In this document: positions 35,135-64,000 of the stretch, piece after piece | Layout: each line of letters starts with the position of its first letter | How positions within the stretch are numbered: the first letter of the stretch is position 1 | Position numbers and translations under genes: made by a program | Notes under the pieces: generated by a model | Databases searched by the model: none | Told to the model about the DNA's origin: nothing | Seen by the model: only the letters and a program-made list of their open reading frames with translations | NCBI GenBank assembly: GCA_030562195.1 | Contig: CM060201.1 | Span: forward strand, 21,588,454-21,652,453 | Origin: Nipponacmea schrenckii | Taxonomy: Eukaryota; Mollusca; Gastropoda; Lottiidae | Direction: 5' to 3' | Length of the DNA: 64,000 bases

Positions 35135-35849
35135 CTCGAAATTTCAGATAAGTTCCTACCGGCAATGTAAAACCAAGATGGCCCCTTCTTGTTAGTTGGA
35201 CTACTTCCTATCACGCCTGAAATAAGCACCAAATAATTCTTCAACTTAATGTCAATAGAAGGCTAAAAAGCTATTGAAAAACAACAAATTTGGGAAAATA
35301 TATTCTGAAAAGTGGTACTGAATCATTTCTATTAATAAATTCAAAGACAAAGAATCAAACTTACGTGATGGCTGAATTCCGTGTTGCCTGACGAACCTCT
35401 TTTACGCAGGGCGTGTGGAAGTTGAATTTGATTGGTTGAAATGAAACAACATGGCGAAGGCTCCTTACAAATAAAGTAATGTGACTCATCAGGTCGAAGG
35501 GGAAATCGCCATATATGGTAGAAACTTCTCGGAATAGCCCACTATTTGAAAGGGTGAACAAAACATATTTTACAACAATTTTAAATATCGAAGTGGACGT
35601 TACGCGAACCGTCTAGTCGCGTATTTCGTCAGACAATCTTTGATAATGACTTCTCCGTTCTTTTCTTACTTTTCTAACGAATCAGTCATAGAATTAGAAT
35701 GATATTTCGATTTTTCACTCGTTTCATTTATTTTTAGAAAATATTGTAATTCAATAATGTTTTGTAAAAATAAATTTACTTTGAGAGAAAATAAACGCAA
35801 GATTCTTCTCGACAGCATTCAATATACCACACCATTTCTACTTATATAT
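35135..35849. promoter_or_regulatory. 5' region of the cofilin gene
   Basis: Read on the minus strand, a gtaagt donor follows position 35365, suggesting a 5' non-coding exon above it. A CCAAT pentamer (minus strand) sits near 35431. I see no coding exon here, so the promoter is placed by inference only. Confidence 0.35.
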
Positions 35850-36945
35850 ATTATACTAGACAATTTTCACCAAGATACATATACTAGACAATTATCACCA
35901 AGATATATTATACTAGACAATTGTCACCAAGATATAATATACTAGACAATTGTCACCAAGATAATATACTAGACAATTGTCACCAAGAAACATATACTAG
36001 ACACTTGTCACCAATGTATATTAAACTAGACACTTGTCACCAAGGTATATTAAACAAGACAATTGTCAACAATATACTAGACAATTGTCACCAAGGTATA
36101 CAATACTAAACTATTGTCATCAAGATACATATACTAGACAATTGTCACCCAGATATACAATACTAAACAATTGTCACCAAGTAATTCAATACTAAACAAT
36201 TGTCACCAAGATACATATACTAGACAATTGTCACCAAGGTATATTATACTAGACAATTGTCACCAAGATACATATACTAGACAATCGTCACCAAAATATG
36301 TTATACTAGACAACTGTCACCAAGATATACAATACTAAACTACATGTATTGTCACCAAGATAAAGTATACCAGACAATTTTCACCAAGATACATTATACT
36401 AGACAATTGTCACCTAGATATATTATAATAGACTATTGTCACCAAGATATAATAATAATAATAATTTATTTGTATAGCGCCTATAATCTAGCATTTGCTG
36501 CTCAAGGGCGCTATTTTACAATATGGCATGACACGTAACAACACAAACGACAATTAATATTTGAAACCAATGGACATTATAAAACATTAAAATCAACATC
36601 ATATCATTAGTAGTAATACTGTTATATTAGACGATTGTCACCAAGATATATTTTACTAGACAATTGTCACCAATATATAGTATACTAGACAATTGTCACC
36701 AAGATATATTTTACTAGACGATTGTCACCAAGATATCGTATACTAGACAATTGTCACCAATATATAGTATACTAGACAATTGTCACCAAGATATATTTTA
36801 CTAGACAATTGTCACCAAGATATCGTATACCAGACAATTGTCACCAAGATATATTATACTAGACAATTGTCACCAAGATGTATATACTGGACAATTGTCA
36901 CCAACATATGTTATACTATACAATTGTCACCAAGATAACGCTCTC
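35850..36945. repeat. Minisatellite between cofilin and DNAH10, unit about 25-30 bp
   Basis: About 35-40 copies of tatactagacaattgtcacc followed by aagatata. Variants (acaattttca, aaacaattg, acacttgtca) are scattered along it. caattg in the unit is palindromic. The array is interrupted once, at about 36450-36630, by unrelated sequence. Confidence 0.96.
36450..36630. mobile_element. Insertion in the minisatellite with a tagcgcc...ggcgcta motif
   Basis: Begins with an aataataataat run, then tttatttgtatagcgcctat, and after about 18 bp gctcaagggcgctattttac. Similar 'tatagcgcc...ctcaa.ggcgct' ends are common on small dispersed elements of aquatic animals (general knowledge, not checked). The array resumes afterwards, consistent with insertion into it. 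Confidence 0.55.
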
Positions 36946-37681
36946 TGATTGAACTTAATAAAAAAAAGAATTGGCGGGGGAGGGGAGTATGGCAAGAAAG
37001 ATTCCAGGGAGGTCATTGATCACCCCCTCCCCGTCTTTTGCATACTCTGGCTTTTCATATATTAGACAATTATAGGTCTTCAATTGCAAAACACCTAACA
37101 AACGGCTTTATGATATAAGGGAGATAACAACATTTAACGATGTCTCGCTAAATACAACAAAACTTGTCATGTTAGTTGGTTTTAGTTAGTTTTTATTCCA
37201 AAATATATTGTATTCATTTTTATACATCGGTCGAACACCGAAGTTATGACGAAGTGTCGATTGTGAAAATTTGACTACATTTCTCAAAGAAGTTGTCATA
37301 CTTTATGTTTCGTTTTTTGATTAAAGTTTTCTGCTGGAATCTTATTTTTTATATTGCCGTTGTCAGGAACACAAAAATAGTTCGGCGAAAGACGAATAAT
37401 CTAAAGGTTTTTGACAAATTTGCATTGATTCGGGAGAAAAATAAAACCTTTGAACAAAAAGAAAATTAAATTAGGGATGGAATTTTCAATGAATAGATAA
37501 AAAAATAAGAAAATCTTGGAACTATTTCTTGCGTATGAATATCCCGGCGTCATTGACAACGAAACTAATCCTGTTAGATTTGTTTACAAAAATGGTGAAT
37601 CCCGTTCTGCAGCATTATTTTCATTGACAAGGGGCATGAAGCAGTCCCGTTATCAAAGTGCTAAATAAACAGTAAATAAAT
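36946..37681 (+). promoter_or_regulatory. Upstream region of DNAH10
   Basis: Contains the presumed promoter and 5' UTR. No TATA box at a convincing distance. The ATG at 37682 has A at -3 and G at +4. I see no clean RFX X-box, which ciliary genes often carry. Confidence 0.35.

Positions 37682-64000
<26,319 letters not shown>

Noticed and set aside
35757..36538. Three short frames with repeated CHQD-type peptides
   Set aside because: They are the minisatellite at 35850-36945 read in successive frames.
37548..37562. Possible RFX X-box (gtcattgacaac) upstream of DNAH10
   Set aside because: The half-site spacing is two bases short of the consensus, so I do not call it.

Overview
This is animal nuclear DNA: AT-rich, intron-dense and packed with short tandem arrays and small dispersed repeats. 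The gene set (axonemal dynein, mitochondrial tRNA modifier, ADF/cofilin, membrane Asp/Asn-hydroxylase-like protein) and a tRNA-headed SINE whose body resembles conserved SINE domains of marine invertebrates suggest a lophotrochozoan, perhaps a mollusc. That placement is inference.

Layout. 1-24.4 kb has no exon I can support. It is a mosaic of minisatellites, SINE copies and foldback/MITE-like elements, and may be intergenic or a long 5' intron of the next gene. 24.4-28.7 kb (+) carries the last eight exons of MTO1 (mitochondrial GidA/MnmG homologue, tRNA wobble-uridine modification); the FAD-binding N-terminal half was not found. 30.2-31.6 kb (+) is a two-exon aspartate beta-hydroxylase-domain (ASPHD-type) membrane protein gene. 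33.5-35.1 kb (-) is a two-exon ADF/cofilin gene. 35.85-36.95 kb is a large minisatellite lying between the divergent cofilin and dynein genes. From 37,682 (+) to the window end runs DNAH10, the axonemal inner-arm dynein heavy chain: 44 exons reconstructed at splice-site level, about 2,900 residues covering N-terminus, stem, linker, AAA1, AAA2 and part of AAA3, and continuing past the window.

The genes are unrelated single units, not an operon. DNAH10 acts in motile cilia, MTO1 in mitochondrial translation, cofilin in actin turnover.

Main observations. (1) In both MTO1 and DNAH10, local tandem duplications repeatedly span exon-intron junctions, producing several copies of a real donor or acceptor: clear at 25.28, 27.16, 41.99, 52.15 and 58.77 kb, weaker at 46.6 and 50.9 kb. 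(2) DNAH10 has a one-base frameshift just after the AAA1 P-loop (56,113), and by exon phase lacks an exon between 61,378 and 61,787; both are most simply consensus or assembly errors. (3) Sense-strand SINE tails lie just upstream of many splice acceptors. (4) Several array families recur across the window in diverged or inverted form. I see no convincing new gene system; the splice-site-bearing arrays are the most unusual thing here.
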